A DNA stretch of 64,000 nt from an uncultured Prevotellaceae bacterium (GCA_900316265.1 ONCH01000004.1:62001-126000), one strand, 5' to 3'. Positions 48,333 to 57,572 are shown, counted from the first letter of the stretch. Notes: generated from the sequence alone by a model not told the origin. Numbers and translations: made by a program.

Positions 48333-50999
48333 TCATTTTTCTGTGGTGTAGCCTAACTCCTCCATCTCCAGCGAAGCCCACAGGAATGGGCCGATGCCTT
48401 TGGCGTCGTTGTCGCGGATAGGTTCAGAGAGGTAGTATTGGTAGGAGCCGTCGCGGCGGCGATTCTCCTTGACCTCACCCTTGGGATTAATCATCTTCAT
48501 AGCGGCCTGCACTTCAGGCGTAGCAGCAGGACCGAGACCAGCTACAGAACAGCAATTGGTGAGCGAGATAGTGCGGTCGCTGTTGATGCGAATCATATTC
48601 TTGATGATTCCCTCATAGGCACGCTTTCCTGCCTCACGATACTCGTTGCCGACATAGCCTTTGCGGGCAGCTTTCAGCAATACGTAGGCAAACATGCTGG
48701 TAGCTGTTGACTCCAAATAGTTTCCCTGTCTGGCGGGTGAGTCCATCACCTGGTACCACGTGCCCGTCTTCTTATCCTGCCACTTCACAACGGCGGCAAG
48801 GTCTTTACGGAGCAGGTCGATGACTTCTGAGCGGCGTGCGTAATCTTCAGGTAAGGCATCGAGCACCTCGATGAGTGCCATCGAGTACCAACCCTGAGCG
48901 CGTGCCCAACAGTGCTGCGACAGTCCCGTCTCCTTGTCTGCCCAGAAGGTGTTACGCGTCTCGTCGTAGGCGTGACGGTTCAGTCCGGTCTTAGCATCGA
49001 GGGTGCGCTCGTAGGTGGTCTTCAGCTGGTCAACAGCATCGTCGTAGATCTGTTGAGCGTTGAGCATTGAGCGTTGAGCGTTTTTGCCCTTTTCCGTGAT
49101 GGGCGCGGTAAGACAGCGGAAGGGCAGTCCCATGAAGATGCCGTCGAGCCACACCTGATAGGCATAGATGGCTTTGTGCCAGAAGACGCGGTCAACCTTG
49201 GTGCGTGGCTGGTCCTTCAGCTGCTTCATCATGAGCTGCATAGCCTTCAGGTTCTTCTCTTCCGGCCATAGCTGGTACATGCGGGTGACGAAGTGTCCTG
49301 TGCGGATGTTATCGAGGTTATAGTCCTTGATGTTGAAGCCGCGGATGGTGCCGTCCTTGCGAATCATGGTGTCGGTATATTCCTGGCAATAGAGACGGAT
49401 GTCCTCACCACCATATCTGAGATAGGTGTCGAGCATGCCCTCCAGTTCGATACCCATGACGTAGCTCCATTTGGGACTGTTCGAGAAGTCGAGCAGATAG
49501 GAGCGTGGCGTGCGCTGCATCTCGGAGTAGGTGAGCCACTCGGAATAGTGTTTATAGGGTTTCTCTTGCAGTACCAGCGAACCATTGATAATGAGGTTCT
49601 CGTACTTCACGTCCTGTGCCAAGCCAATCTGGTGGATGGGCTTGCTGATAACACCGTCGAACTGGCAGTTGCGAACAGTAATATTATTAACTGTGTACGC
49701 CAGCTTGGGGTCTTCGTAGCCCACTATCATAACGCCGTACTTCGACTTCTTACACGTCACGTTCTCCATCGTTACGTTGCGCACAGTGGGGTAGAAACCA
49801 CGACAGCAAACCTCCTTTGGTTCGTAGTCAGTATTAATCTTCAGCACGGCCTCGCCACACTGACCGACTGTGACGTTGCGCATGTTGATGTTCTCAATGA
49901 CGCCACCACGACAAGAGTTGGTTTTGATGCGCAATACACGGTCCAGATTCGGTGAGTCCATCTCGCAGTCGTGAGCATAGACATTCTGGCAGCCACCGGA
50001 AATCTCCGAACCTATGACAACACCGCCGTGACCGTTGTTCATCTTGCAGTTGCGGATGATGATGTTCTTCGAGGGGCGACCGGCAAAGGCTCCCTGACCG
50101 CCCTCACGACCGTCGTTGTTGCGACCCGACTTGATAGCAATGCAGTCGTCGCCGGTATTGAAGTAGCAGTTCTCTATCAGTACGCGGTCACACGACTCAG
50201 GGTCGCAGCCGTCACCGTTAGGACCGTCGTTGTTGATGTGTACGCCACGCACGGTGATGTCGGTGGACAACAGGGGATGGATAACCCAGAACGGAGAACG
50301 CAGCAGGGTGACGTCCTCTATCAGAATGCGTTCGCACTGGTTGAAGTTGATGAGCTGTGGGCGCAGGCCGTCTTCCTTGGTGAAGCGGCGCTCGTCCATG
50401 GGTACTCCGTCTTCAGCCGACTTGAGCAGACGCGGTCTGCTGGTTTCTTTCCACTGGTGAACAGGCATGCCCTCCTTGAATCCGAACTTCGGAGAACTGA
50501 CCCAAGGCCACCAAGTCTCACGTGAGCCACCACCGTCGATGGTGCCCTTGCCTGTAATGGCAATGTCTTTCTGCTGGTAGGCGTAAATCAACGGTGAGAG
50601 GTTCCAACAGTCAAGGCCTTCCCAGCGAGTGGGAACAATAGGGTAGAGGTCGGGCTCAAAGGCAAACTCCAGTACGGCACCATCCTCAACGACGAGATTA
50701 ACGCCACTTTTCAGTGTGATGGCACCCGTCAGGAACTTCTGACCGGCAGGCACGATGACACGTCCGCCACCTTTCTTGCTACAAGTGTCAATAGCCTTCT
50801 GGATAGCCTTCTGGTTCTTCTTGGCAGTATTGCCACTCTTGGCACCGTATTTCGTAATGGGGAAATCCTGTGCAGCAAACTGTGGCACACGGATGCTTTG
50901 TTCAATTTCGCGATACTGCTGCTCGTCCCATCCGTCGGCAAAAGCGAAGAGGGGGAAAAACAAACAGAGAAGTAGTGTCGTGTTTAGTAGTTTCTTCAT
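48333..50999 (-). CDS. GH28 polygalacturonase - GH105 unsaturated rhamnogalacturonyl hydrolase fusion
   Basis: The start is the ATG at 50997-50999, giving 888 aa with a signal peptide to about 21; the longer frame starts inside the promoter. GH28 occupies about 40-500 with catalytic Asp in NGDGCDPES (D263), NTGDDCIA (D284-D285), GHGG (323-326) and RIKTN (357-361). The GH105-like alpha/alpha barrel occupies about 530-880 with WARAQGWYSMAL and LTNCCSVAGLG. Joining an exo- or endo-galacturonase to an enzyme that removes unsaturated galacturonosyl ends would process lyase products. A Gln/Asn/Arg insert near residue 670 is coded by GTTGAGC repeats. PL1 follows in the same operon. Confidence 0.88.
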   Translation of the reverse strand: MKKLLNTTLLLCLFFPLFAFADGWDEQQYREIEQSIRVPQFAAQDFPITKYGAKSGNTAKKNQKAIQKAIDTCSKKGGGRVIVPAGQKFLTGAITLKSGVNLVVEDGAVLEFAFEPDLYPIVPTRWEGLDCWNLSPLIYAYQQKDIAITGKGTIDGGGSRETWWPWVSSPKFGFKEGMPVHQWKETSRPRLLKSAEDGVPMDERRFTKEDGLRPQLINFNQCERILIEDVTLLRSPFWVIHPLLSTDITVRGVHINNDGPNGDGCDPESCDRVLIENCYFNTGDDCIAIKSGRNNDGREGGQGAFAGRPSKNIIIRNCKMNNGHGGVVIGSEISGGCQNVYAHDCEMDSPNLDRVLRIKTNSCRGGVIENINMRNVTVGQCGEAVLKINTDYEPKEVCCRGFYPTVRNVTMENVTCKKSKYGVMIVGYEDPKLAYTVNNITVRNCQFDGVISKPIHQIGLAQDVKYENLIINGSLVLQEKPYKHYSEWLTYSEMQRTPRSYLLDFSNSPKWSYVMGIELEGMLDTYLRYGGEDIRLYCQEYTDTMIRKDGTIRGFNIKDYNLDNIRTGHFVTRMYQLWPEEKNLKAMQLMMKQLKDQPRTKVDRVFWHKAIYAYQVWLDGIFMGLPFRCLTAPITEKGKNAQRSMLNAQQIYDDAVDQLKTTYERTLDAKTGLNRHAYDETRNTFWADKETGLSQHCWARAQGWYSMALIEVLDALPEDYARRSEVIDLLRKDLAAVVKWQDKKTGTWYQVMDSPARQGNYLESTATSMFAYVLLKAARKGYVGNEYREAGKRAYEGIIKNMIRINSDRTISLTNCCSVAGLGPAATPEVQAAMKMINPKGEVKENRRRDGSYQYYLSEPIRDNDAKGIGPFLWASLEMEELGYTTEK

Positions 51000-51003
51000 G
51001 TGG

Positions 51004-51067
51004 AAAAAAGAATTAGTTCGTAGTTTGGTGCAAAGATACGGAAAAAGCACGAAACCACGAACTAATT
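51004..51067 (-). terminator. Probable trp operon terminator with a promoter in its loop
   Basis: On the minus strand AATTAGTTCGT (51067-51057) pairs with ACGAACTAATT (51021-51011). Inside, GTTT pairs with AAAC and GTGC with GCAC, giving about 19 bp plus one G-U and one C-C. CTTTTTT follows. The loop is TTTTTCCGTATCTTT and contains the GH28 promoter -7 element. Confidence 0.7.
51031..51038 (-). promoter_or_regulatory. -7 element of the GH28-GH105/PL1 operon
   Basis: TATCTTTG on the minus strand. A transcript starting about 7 nt later carries only the 3' arm of the surrounding terminator stem, so it is not terminated there. Confidence 0.6.
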
Positions 51068-51081
51068 AAGTATTTTTATCA

Positions 51082-51095
51082 CGTAATCGTTTTAG
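51082..51095 (-). promoter_or_regulatory. Pectin-locus operator C
   Basis: CGTAATCGTTTTAG matches the operator A core at 11 of 14 positions and lies exactly 43 bp from the -7 element, as in A. It overlaps the stop codon of trpA (51092-51094). Confidence 0.5.
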
Positions 51096-51868
51096 TGAGC
51101 CAGCGCCTCGAAGAGTGCGTCGAGGGCTGCTGCAGCATTGCCGTGGGTTTGCAGCAGTTGTACAAATTTAGAACCGATGATGGCACCTGCGGCATTCTGC
51201 TGGGCAGACTCCAGCGTCTGTTTGTTAGAGATGCCAAAGCCAATCATACGAGGATTGTGCAGGTTCATTGCATTGATGCGACGGAAGTACTGTTGCTTCT
51301 GTTCGTCGAACGATTGCTGGGCACCCGTGGTGGCAGCCGACGAGACCATATAGATAAAGCCGTCGGTATGCTCATCGATGAAGCGGATGCGCTCCTCGCT
51401 GGTTTCCGGTGTGATGAGCATGATAATACGGATGTCATACTTGTCAGCGGCAGGTTTGACACTCTCCAAATAATCATCGAAGGGCAGGTCAGGGATGATG
51501 ACACCGCTAACGCCACTTTCTACACACGACTGACAGAACGCGTCAATGCCGTACTGCATGATGGGGTTCAGATATCCCATCAGTACCAAGGGGATGTGGA
51601 CCTGTTCCTTGATGGCTTTCAACTGTTGGAAAAGCAGTCGCAGACTCATGCCGTTCTTCAGTGCTGTTGTAGCGGCCTCCTGAATAACAGGACCGTCGGC
51701 CATCGGGTCGCTGAAGGGAATACCCACTTCTATCATACTGATGCCTTTAGCCTGCATAGTCAGGATGGTGTCGGCAGTACTGTCGAGGGTAGGTGCACCA
51801 GCGCAGAAGTAGAGCGAGAGGAGTTTTCTGTCCTTGCTGTTTGCGAAAAGGGAATTAATCTTGTTCAT
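51092..51868 (-). CDS. trpA: Tryptophan synthase alpha subunit
   Basis: This 258-aa TIM barrel has the catalytic Glu and Asp in MIEVGIPFSDPMADGPVIQ, plus GVIIPDLPFDDY, and VSSAATTGAQ. It converts indoleglycerol phosphate to indole, passed to TrpB. It is the last gene of the trp operon and overlaps trpF by 4 bp. Its stop codon lies within operator C of the pectin locus. Confidence 0.96.
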   Translation of the reverse strand: MNKINSLFANSKDRKLLSLYFCAGAPTLDSTADTILTMQAKGISMIEVGIPFSDPMADGPVIQEAATTALKNGMSLRLLFQQLKAIKEQVHIPLVLMGYLNPIMQYGIDAFCQSCVESGVSGVIIPDLPFDDYLESVKPAADKYDIRIIMLITPETSEERIRFIDEHTDGFIYMVSSAATTGAQQSFDEQKQQYFRRINAMNLHNPRMIGFGISNKQTLESAQQNAAGAIIGSKFVQLLQTHGNAAAALDALFEALAH

Positions 51869-52485
51869 ATGCTTAGTTCTTTTATAAATGCTTGTAATTT
51901 GATGACATCCTTGAGGCCTGGGGCCAGTTCAAAGCGGGAGTTGAGATCAATGCCGGCGCACCTCTCGACGGGGAAACCGTCGAGCACACGCAGAGCGCGG
52001 AGACGCTCTGCATCGTCGGGGCCGATGCCGCCGCTGAGTAGGAAGGGTGTGCTGCCGTCATAGGCAGAGAGCACGCTCCAGTCAAACTGCTGGCCGCTAC
52101 CACCTACCGAGGGGCACTTAGTGTCGAATAGGAAGTATTCCACAAGACCCTCGTATGTCTTGTATGTCGCAATATCATTGCGACTACTCACGCTGATGGC
52201 CTTGATAAGATGAAGCCCTTGCAACTGAGCACAATAATCGCTACTCTCGTGACCGTGCAGTTGAATATAATCGAGGGCATAGTCATCCGCGATGCGCTTG
52301 ACCGACTCGATATCCTCATCGACAAACACTCCGACGCGCTTGCACTTTGTGGGCAGATAGGCAGGACGCTTACTGATGTAGCGGCTGGACTTCTCCCAGA
52401 AGATGAAGCCCATCAGGTCAATGCCCAGTGCCTCGACCTCGCGGATGTTTTCCGCTTCCCTCATACCACAAACCTTAATTATCAT
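51865..52485 (-). CDS. trpF: Phosphoribosylanthranilate isomerase
   Basis: This 206-aa TIM barrel begins MIIKVCGMREAENI, with the catalytic Cys in KVCGMR and a later Asp in FDTKCPSVGGSG. It has GVFVDEDIESV and QLHGHESSDYC. It performs the Amadori rearrangement in tryptophan synthesis. It is separate from trpC, 13 bp downstream of it, unlike the fused form of enterobacteria. The gap is an ATGGGACTATTGGG-type repeat. Confidence 0.95.
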   Translation of the reverse strand: MIIKVCGMREAENIREVEALGIDLMGFIFWEKSSRYISKRPAYLPTKCKRVGVFVDEDIESVKRIADDYALDYIQLHGHESSDYCAQLQGLHLIKAISVSSRNDIATYKTYEGLVEYFLFDTKCPSVGGSGQQFDWSVLSAYDGSTPFLLSGGIGPDDAERLRALRVLDGFPVERCAGIDLNSRFELAPGLKDVIKLQAFIKELSI

Positions 52486-52498
52486 GGGACTATTGGGA

Positions 52499-53293
52499 TT
52501 AATGGGTTAACTGAGTGATGAAGTCACCGAGGGCTTGGCCTGGGTCGGCAGTCTTCATAAAGTTCTCACCGATGAGGAAACCGCGGAAGCCAGCCTGACG
52601 AAGCGCACGGACGGTGTCTGGATTCGAGATGCCGCTTTCACTGACCTTGACAGCATCTTTGGGCAAAAGCTCTGCTAGACGGAAGCTGTTCTCAACGTCC
52701 GTGACGAACGAGCCGAGGTTGCGGTTATTGATACCACACATGTCTGGCCCTAAGGCAGCATATTCCAGCTCTGGTTCTGAATGCATCTCCAACAATACCT
52801 CCATACCCAGTTCATGCGCTGTCTTCAACAGTGCGGAACACTGCTGTACATTAAGGTCGGCAGCAATGAGTAACACAGCGGAGGCACCACACAGGCGAGC
52901 CTGGAACAGCTGGTACTCGTCGATGACGAAGTTCTTATAGAGGATGGGGATATTGACACCACTGTGACGAGCCATCTTGATAAACTCATCACTACCGCCA
53001 AAGTACTTCTCGTCAGCAAGGATGCTCAGTGCTGAGGCTCCGTTCTGCTGATAACTGAGCGGGATGATGTCAGCACGTCCGTCTTCCTTTATCCAACCCT
53101 TTGAGGGCGACTTGCGCTTGAATTCGGCGATGATGCCTGAGTCGGACTCCGTCAGCGCCTGTGACATAGAGGCTACGCTGAAGTCGAGCAGCGGTTCTAC
53201 ACGACGGTGGATTTCCCGCTCGCTGAGCTCTGCCTTGAAGCGCTCTACTTCTACTCGCTTGTTGGCTACGATTTCCTGTAGGATATCTTTCAT
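52499..53293 (-). CDS. trpC: Indole-3-glycerol phosphate synthase
   Basis: This 264-aa protein has IIAEFKRKSPSKGWI (substrate loop with catalytic Lys), LSILADEKYFGGS, ILYKNFVIDEYQ (catalytic Lys), GINNRNLGSF and VSESGI. It closes the indole ring. Its start overlaps the trpD stop by 4 bp. Length and motifs are complete. Confidence 0.96.
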   Translation of the reverse strand: MKDILQEIVANKRVEVERFKAELSEREIHRRVEPLLDFSVASMSQALTESDSGIIAEFKRKSPSKGWIKEDGRADIIPLSYQQNGASALSILADEKYFGGSDEFIKMARHSGVNIPILYKNFVIDEYQLFQARLCGASAVLLIAADLNVQQCSALLKTAHELGMEVLLEMHSEPELEYAALGPDMCGINNRNLGSFVTDVENSFRLAELLPKDAVKVSESGISNPDTVRALRQAGFRGFLIGENFMKTADPGQALGDFITQLTH

Positions 53294-54300
53294 GAATTCA
53301 ACTCTACAAATTTCTTAAAGGTCTTCAGCGCGTTGCCACTGTCGATACTTTCGCGGGCAATCTCAATACACTCTTCGATACTCTTCTTTCCTTTTTCCAG
53401 TACCTGAATACCGAAGGCGGCATTAGCCAGTACGATGTTCTTCTGGGCAGGTAGAGCGCGGTTCTCTAGCACGCTGTCGAAGATTTGTGCAGCTTCTTCT
53501 TCTGTGGCACCACCGACGAGTTCTTCAGGCTTGGCGATATTGAAGCTGAGATCCTTGGGTGAGAAGATGCGCTCGTAATCCTTGGTGGTTACCTTGAAGT
53601 CGCCAGTCAGCGAAATCTCGTCATAGCCGTCGATAGAGTTTACGATGCCATAGTCGATGCCCAGTTTCTGGTACACCTGATGGTACAGGCGCATCTGGTT
53701 GAGATTGGCAACACCCAACAGCTGGCACTTCGGCTGTGAGGGATTGACAATAGGACCGAGGAGGTTGAAGATGGTGGGGAAGGGCAGTGCCTTGCGGATA
53801 GGACCAACGAACTTCATGGCCTTGGCGAAGAGCTGAGCGTGCAGATAGACAATACCAGCCTCGTTAAGCGAACGGTTCAACTTGTCGATATCGTCAGTGA
53901 ACTTGATGCCGTGATGGGCAATGACGTTTGAGGCACCACTCACGCTTGTTGCTGCATAGTTACCATGCTTGGCGACCTTGTAGCCGGCGCCGGCAATGAC
54001 GAAGCAGGCGGTCGTAGAGATGTTAAACGTGTTCTTGCGATCGCCACCAGTGCCGACAACGTCAATGTAACGGTCACAGTCGAGGATGGCGGGAACGCCT
54101 GTTTCCAGGATGCCGTCGCGGAAACCCAGCAGTTCTTCGACAGTTACGCCGCGCATCTGTAGACAGGTTAGCAGTGCGGTAATCTGTTCGTTAGGGTACT
54201 CACTCTGTGTGATTCCAATCAAGATGGTTTTCATCTCCTCACGGGAGAGCTCTTCGTGGTTTAACAGGCGGAAGAGGTAGCCTTTCATTGTTTGTTCCAT
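53290..54300 (-). CDS. trpD: Anthranilate phosphoribosyltransferase
   Basis: This 336-aa protein has DVVGTGGDRKNTFNISTTACF (PRPP loop), VAKHGNYAATSVSGASNVI, and LGPIVNPSQPK. It joins anthranilate to PRPP. Met5 is an alternative start. The 41-bp gap after trpG contains ATGGG(T/G)TTA-type repeats rather than a terminator, so the operon probably runs through. Confidence 0.96.
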   Translation of the reverse strand: MEQTMKGYLFRLLNHEELSREEMKTILIGITQSEYPNEQITALLTCLQMRGVTVEELLGFRDGILETGVPAILDCDRYIDVVGTGGDRKNTFNISTTACFVIAGAGYKVAKHGNYAATSVSGASNVIAHHGIKFTDDIDKLNRSLNEAGIVYLHAQLFAKAMKFVGPIRKALPFPTIFNLLGPIVNPSQPKCQLLGVANLNQMRLYHQVYQKLGIDYGIVNSIDGYDEISLTGDFKVTTKDYERIFSPKDLSFNIAKPEELVGGATEEEAAQIFDSVLENRALPAQKNIVLANAAFGIQVLEKGKKSIEECIEIARESIDSGNALKTFKKFVELNS

Positions 54301-54341
54301 AGTTGTGATGGGTAATAATGGGTCTAATGGGGTTAATGGGA

Positions 54342-54905
54342 TTAGAGATAGAGCCAGTTCTGTAGCATTTTCTTACCGTCCGGTGTCAGTACGCTTTCGG
54401 GGTGGAACTGAATGCCACGGATGTTTAGTTCGCGATGGCGCAGTGCCATGATCTGGCCCTCGTTGCTAATGGCGGTTATCTCCAGGCAGTCGGGCAGATC
54501 CTCATTCGAGACTACCCACGAGTGGTAGCGACCGATGGTGATGTCGCGCTCAATGCCGCTGAAGATGGGGTCGTCAACAATGATGTGACAGGGAGTGGCA
54601 ACGCCATGGAAAACGTCGCTGAGGTTCTCCAGCTTTGCACCGAATGCCTCGCCAATAGCCTGATGGCCAAGGCAGACGCCGAGGATAGGCTTTTTGCCGG
54701 CATAAGTTTTAATCACATCGAGCAGCAGGCCGGCCTCAGAGGGAATGCCAGGTCCTGGCGAGAGAATAATCTTACTGTAGGTCTCGATTTCGTCGAGACT
54801 AAACTGGTCGTTGCGTAGTACAGTGACTTCCACGCCCAATTCCTTGACCAAATGACTCAGATTATAGGTAAACGAGTCGTAATTGTCTATGATGACTATT
54901 TTCAT
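54342..54905 (-). CDS. trpG: Anthranilate synthase glutamine amidotransferase
   Basis: This 187-aa class I amidotransferase has IIDNYDSFTYNL, the nucleophile Cys in LGVCLGHQAIGEAFG, and the His-Glu pair in IQFHPESVLTPDG. It supplies ammonia to TrpE. It overlaps trpE by 4 bp, as expected for the two subunits of one enzyme. Confidence 0.95.
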   Translation of the reverse strand: MKIVIIDNYDSFTYNLSHLVKELGVEVTVLRNDQFSLDEIETYSKIILSPGPGIPSEAGLLLDVIKTYAGKKPILGVCLGHQAIGEAFGAKLENLSDVFHGVATPCHIIVDDPIFSGIERDITIGRYHSWVVSNEDLPDCLEITAISNEGQIMALRHRELNIRGIQFHPESVLTPDGKKMLQNWLYL

Positions 54906-56293
54906 AACTTTTCTGCTTTTTCGATGGCCTTGCGCAGGGCACCGAGTTTGTTATTCACTTCCTGTAATTCATACTCTACATCGCTTTTTGCTACGATGCC
55001 GCCACCGGCCTGGAACCACAACTCGCCATTACGAGAGACAAATGTACGGATAGTGATAGCCTGATTCAGTGAACCGTCTAGTCCGATGATGCCGATGCAA
55101 CCACCGTAGGCACCGCGGTTGTGGGGCTCGTATTCAGAGATGAGTTGCATGGCACGAACCTTTGGCGCACCAGAGAGCGTGCCTGCAGGGAACGTGTCGA
55201 TGAACGCTTTGATGGGGTCGGCATCGGCATCTAAAATACCGGAAACTCTAGATACCAGATGAATGACGTGACTATAGTACTGCAGGTCCTTGTAGAAATC
55301 GACCTTCACACCGTGACAGTTGCGGCTGAGGTCGTTGCGGGCGAGGTCCACCAGCATGACGTGTTCGGCATTCTCTTTTGGGTCGTTGCGCAGATACTCT
55401 GCACCTTGGCGGTCGGCCTCCGAATCGCCGGTGCGCTTGGTGGTGCCGGCAATCGGATCGATGTAAGCCTTGCGCCCCTCAATTCTACAATGCGTTTCTG
55501 GTGAAGAACCGAAGATGCGGAACCCACCGAAATCGAAGTAAAACAGGTAGGGAGAAGGATTGATGCTTCTTAGCGCACGATAGAGTTTGAAGTCGTCGCC
55601 CTCGTACTTCTGGATGAACCGGCGTGAGAGTACTATCTGGAACACGTCACCACGCAGACAGTGCTGGATACCCTTGCGGATGTTTGCCCTGTGCTCGTCG
55701 TCGGTCAGCGTTGAACGCACATCACCTACGGGATGGAAGTCGTAGGCCTGCACGTTGGCCTTGTTCATTGCCTTCAGCACAGCATCGATGTCGGCAGCGT
55801 CGTCCAGCGTCACTATCTTGAGCATATTGTTGTGATGGTCGAAGACTATTACTACCTTATATAATATATATAGCACGTCGGGTGCATCGTTCTTCTCCTG
55901 CGTCTCGTCCTTCACGTTGATGTCCTCGAAGTAGCGCACAGCGTTGAACGAGGTGTAGCCGAACAGTCCGCAGTCCGCAGCATCGTCTCCCGTGACCTGG
56001 ATGCGGTCGATGAGGGTGTGAATGGCTTCGGCAGAACTGAAGTTCGCACTCAAAGGCTTACGCTCGGTAGTGCCATCGGGGAAAGAGATGGTTGCTATGC
56101 CATGACCGATGGCTACGTTGGCAATGGGATTGATGCCAATGAATGAGTGTGAGTTGTTGGCATCGTGGTAGTCCGAACTTTCCATCAGTGCACTCTGCGG
56201 ATAAAGGTCACGCAGTCGCATATAGACACCTACTGGGGTGTATAGGTCTGCCAAAATGGTCTTGCTGGTTGTTGTATATTTAAAAGTTTCCAT
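54902..56293 (-). CDS. trpE: Anthranilate synthase component I
   Basis: This 463-aa chorismate-binding enzyme has GLFGYTSFNAVRYFE, QIVLSRRFIQKYEG, PSPYLFYFDFGGFRIFGSSPE, DPIAGTTKR, and GTLSGAPKVRAMQLI. The N-terminal ALMESSD resembles the LLES motif of tryptophan-inhibited enzymes, so feedback inhibition is likely. It overlaps the end of trpB by 14 bp. It uses chorismate and ammonia from TrpG. Confidence 0.96.
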   Translation of the reverse strand: METFKYTTTSKTILADLYTPVGVYMRLRDLYPQSALMESSDYHDANNSHSFIGINPIANVAIGHGIATISFPDGTTERKPLSANFSSAEAIHTLIDRIQVTGDDAADCGLFGYTSFNAVRYFEDINVKDETQEKNDAPDVLYILYKVVIVFDHHNNMLKIVTLDDAADIDAVLKAMNKANVQAYDFHPVGDVRSTLTDDEHRANIRKGIQHCLRGDVFQIVLSRRFIQKYEGDDFKLYRALRSINPSPYLFYFDFGGFRIFGSSPETHCRIEGRKAYIDPIAGTTKRTGDSEADRQGAEYLRNDPKENAEHVMLVDLARNDLSRNCHGVKVDFYKDLQYYSHVIHLVSRVSGILDADADPIKAFIDTFPAGTLSGAPKVRAMQLISEYEPHNRGAYGGCIGIIGLDGSLNQAITIRTFVSRNGELWFQAGGGIVAKSDVEYELQEVNNKLGALRKAIEKAEKL

Positions 56294-57482
56294 ATTCTCC
56301 TGCCATTTGTTTGTTGTTCAGATAGGTTTCTACGTCTTTGTCGCCACGTCCACTGACGGTCAGCACCACCACATCGTCCTTCTTGAATGTCATCTTCTGG
56401 AGTGCTGCAATGGCGTGTGCACTCTCTAGAGCGGGGATGATGCCCTCCATACGTGTCAGTTCGTAGGCAGCACGGACAGCCTCGTCGTCGTTGATGCTAT
56501 AGACGGTGGCACGATGTTGTGAGGCAAGATTAGCGTGCATAGGACCGATGCCTGGGTAGTCAAGACCTGCCGAGATGCTCTCTGCCTCGATAATCTGACC
56601 GTCGGGGGTCTGCATGACTAGCGTCTTTGCTCCGTGCAGGATACCCAATCGTCCGGCATGGATGGTAGCGGCGGTGTGTCCGGTGTCGGCACCTTGTCCG
56701 CCAGCCTCGGCCAAAACAATCTTCACACGCTCGTCGTCGATATAGTGGTAGATGGTACCTGCAGCATTCGAACCGCCACCGACACACGCCATCAGATAGT
56801 CGGGATAGTCGCGGCCAATCTTTTCCTGTAGCTGTTCCTTGATTTCCTTGGAGATGATGCTCTGCAAACGCGCCACCATATCGGGGTAGGGGTGTGGACC
56901 TACTGTACTACCTATTATATAAAAGGTGTCACTAGGATGACAGCACCAGTCACGGATAGCCTCGTTGGTTGCATCTTTCAGTGTCCAGTTGCCAGTCTTG
57001 ACGGGACGAACCTCAGCGCCCAACATCTTCATGCGCTCTACGTTGACATGCTGGCGCTCCACATCTAGGGCTCCCTGATAGACTACGCATGGCATATCCA
57101 TCAGTGCACAGACGGTGGCAGTTGCCACACCGTGCTGACCAGCACCTGTCTCAGCAATAATGCGCTTCTTGCCCATCTTCTTTGCCAACAGAATCTGACC
57201 GATAGTGTTGTTGATTTTGTGTGCACCGGTGTGGTTCAGGTCCTCACGTTTCAGATACAGCTGACAGCCATACTTCTCGCTCATTCTGCGGGCGAAGTAC
57301 AATGGCGATGGTCTGCCGACATAGTCGCGCAGCAGCTGCATGTACTCCTGCTGGAACTCCTCCGACTCGATGATGGGCAGGTATTCTTCCTGCAACTTAC
57401 GTACGGTGGCGTAGAGAATCTCTGGAACGTATGCTCCACCAAACTCACCGTAAAATCCTTTGTCATCTACTAAGTAACTCAT
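56280..57482 (-). CDS. trpB: Tryptophan synthase beta subunit
   Basis: This 400-aa PLP enzyme has GEFGGAYVPE at the N-terminus, the PLP Lys in HTGAHKINNTIGQ, the phosphate loop GGGSNAAG and the later SAGLDYPGIGP. It condenses indole and serine. It is the first gene of trpB-E-G-D-C-F-A and directly follows the attenuator at 57508-57650. Confidence 0.97.
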   Translation of the reverse strand: MSYLVDDKGFYGEFGGAYVPEILYATVRKLQEEYLPIIESEEFQQEYMQLLRDYVGRPSPLYFARRMSEKYGCQLYLKREDLNHTGAHKINNTIGQILLAKKMGKKRIIAETGAGQHGVATATVCALMDMPCVVYQGALDVERQHVNVERMKMLGAEVRPVKTGNWTLKDATNEAIRDWCCHPSDTFYIIGSTVGPHPYPDMVARLQSIISKEIKEQLQEKIGRDYPDYLMACVGGGSNAAGTIYHYIDDERVKIVLAEAGGQGADTGHTAATIHAGRLGILHGAKTLVMQTPDGQIIEAESISAGLDYPGIGPMHANLASQHRATVYSINDDEAVRAAYELTRMEGIIPALESAHAIAALQKMTFKKDDVVVLTVSGRGDKDVETYLNNKQMAGEYGNF

Positions 57483-57507
57483 ATATTTGTTGTCTTTTTG
57501 TTGGTTT

Positions 57508-57551
57508 GCAAAATAGGAAAGAGGCCCGTCGCGTTAACGACGAGCCTCTTT
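57508..57551 (-). terminator. trp attenuator terminator hairpin
   Basis: On the minus strand the arms AAAGAGGC and GCCTCTTT pair and are extended inward by CGTCG with CGACG, giving about 13-14 bp. CCTATTTTG follows. It lies about 25 bp before the trpB start. AGCC of the upstream segment (57580-57587) can pair instead with GGCT in the 5' arm, the expected antiterminator. Confidence 0.8.
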
Positions 57552-57572
57552 GTATTTTTTGGTTGAACTAAT

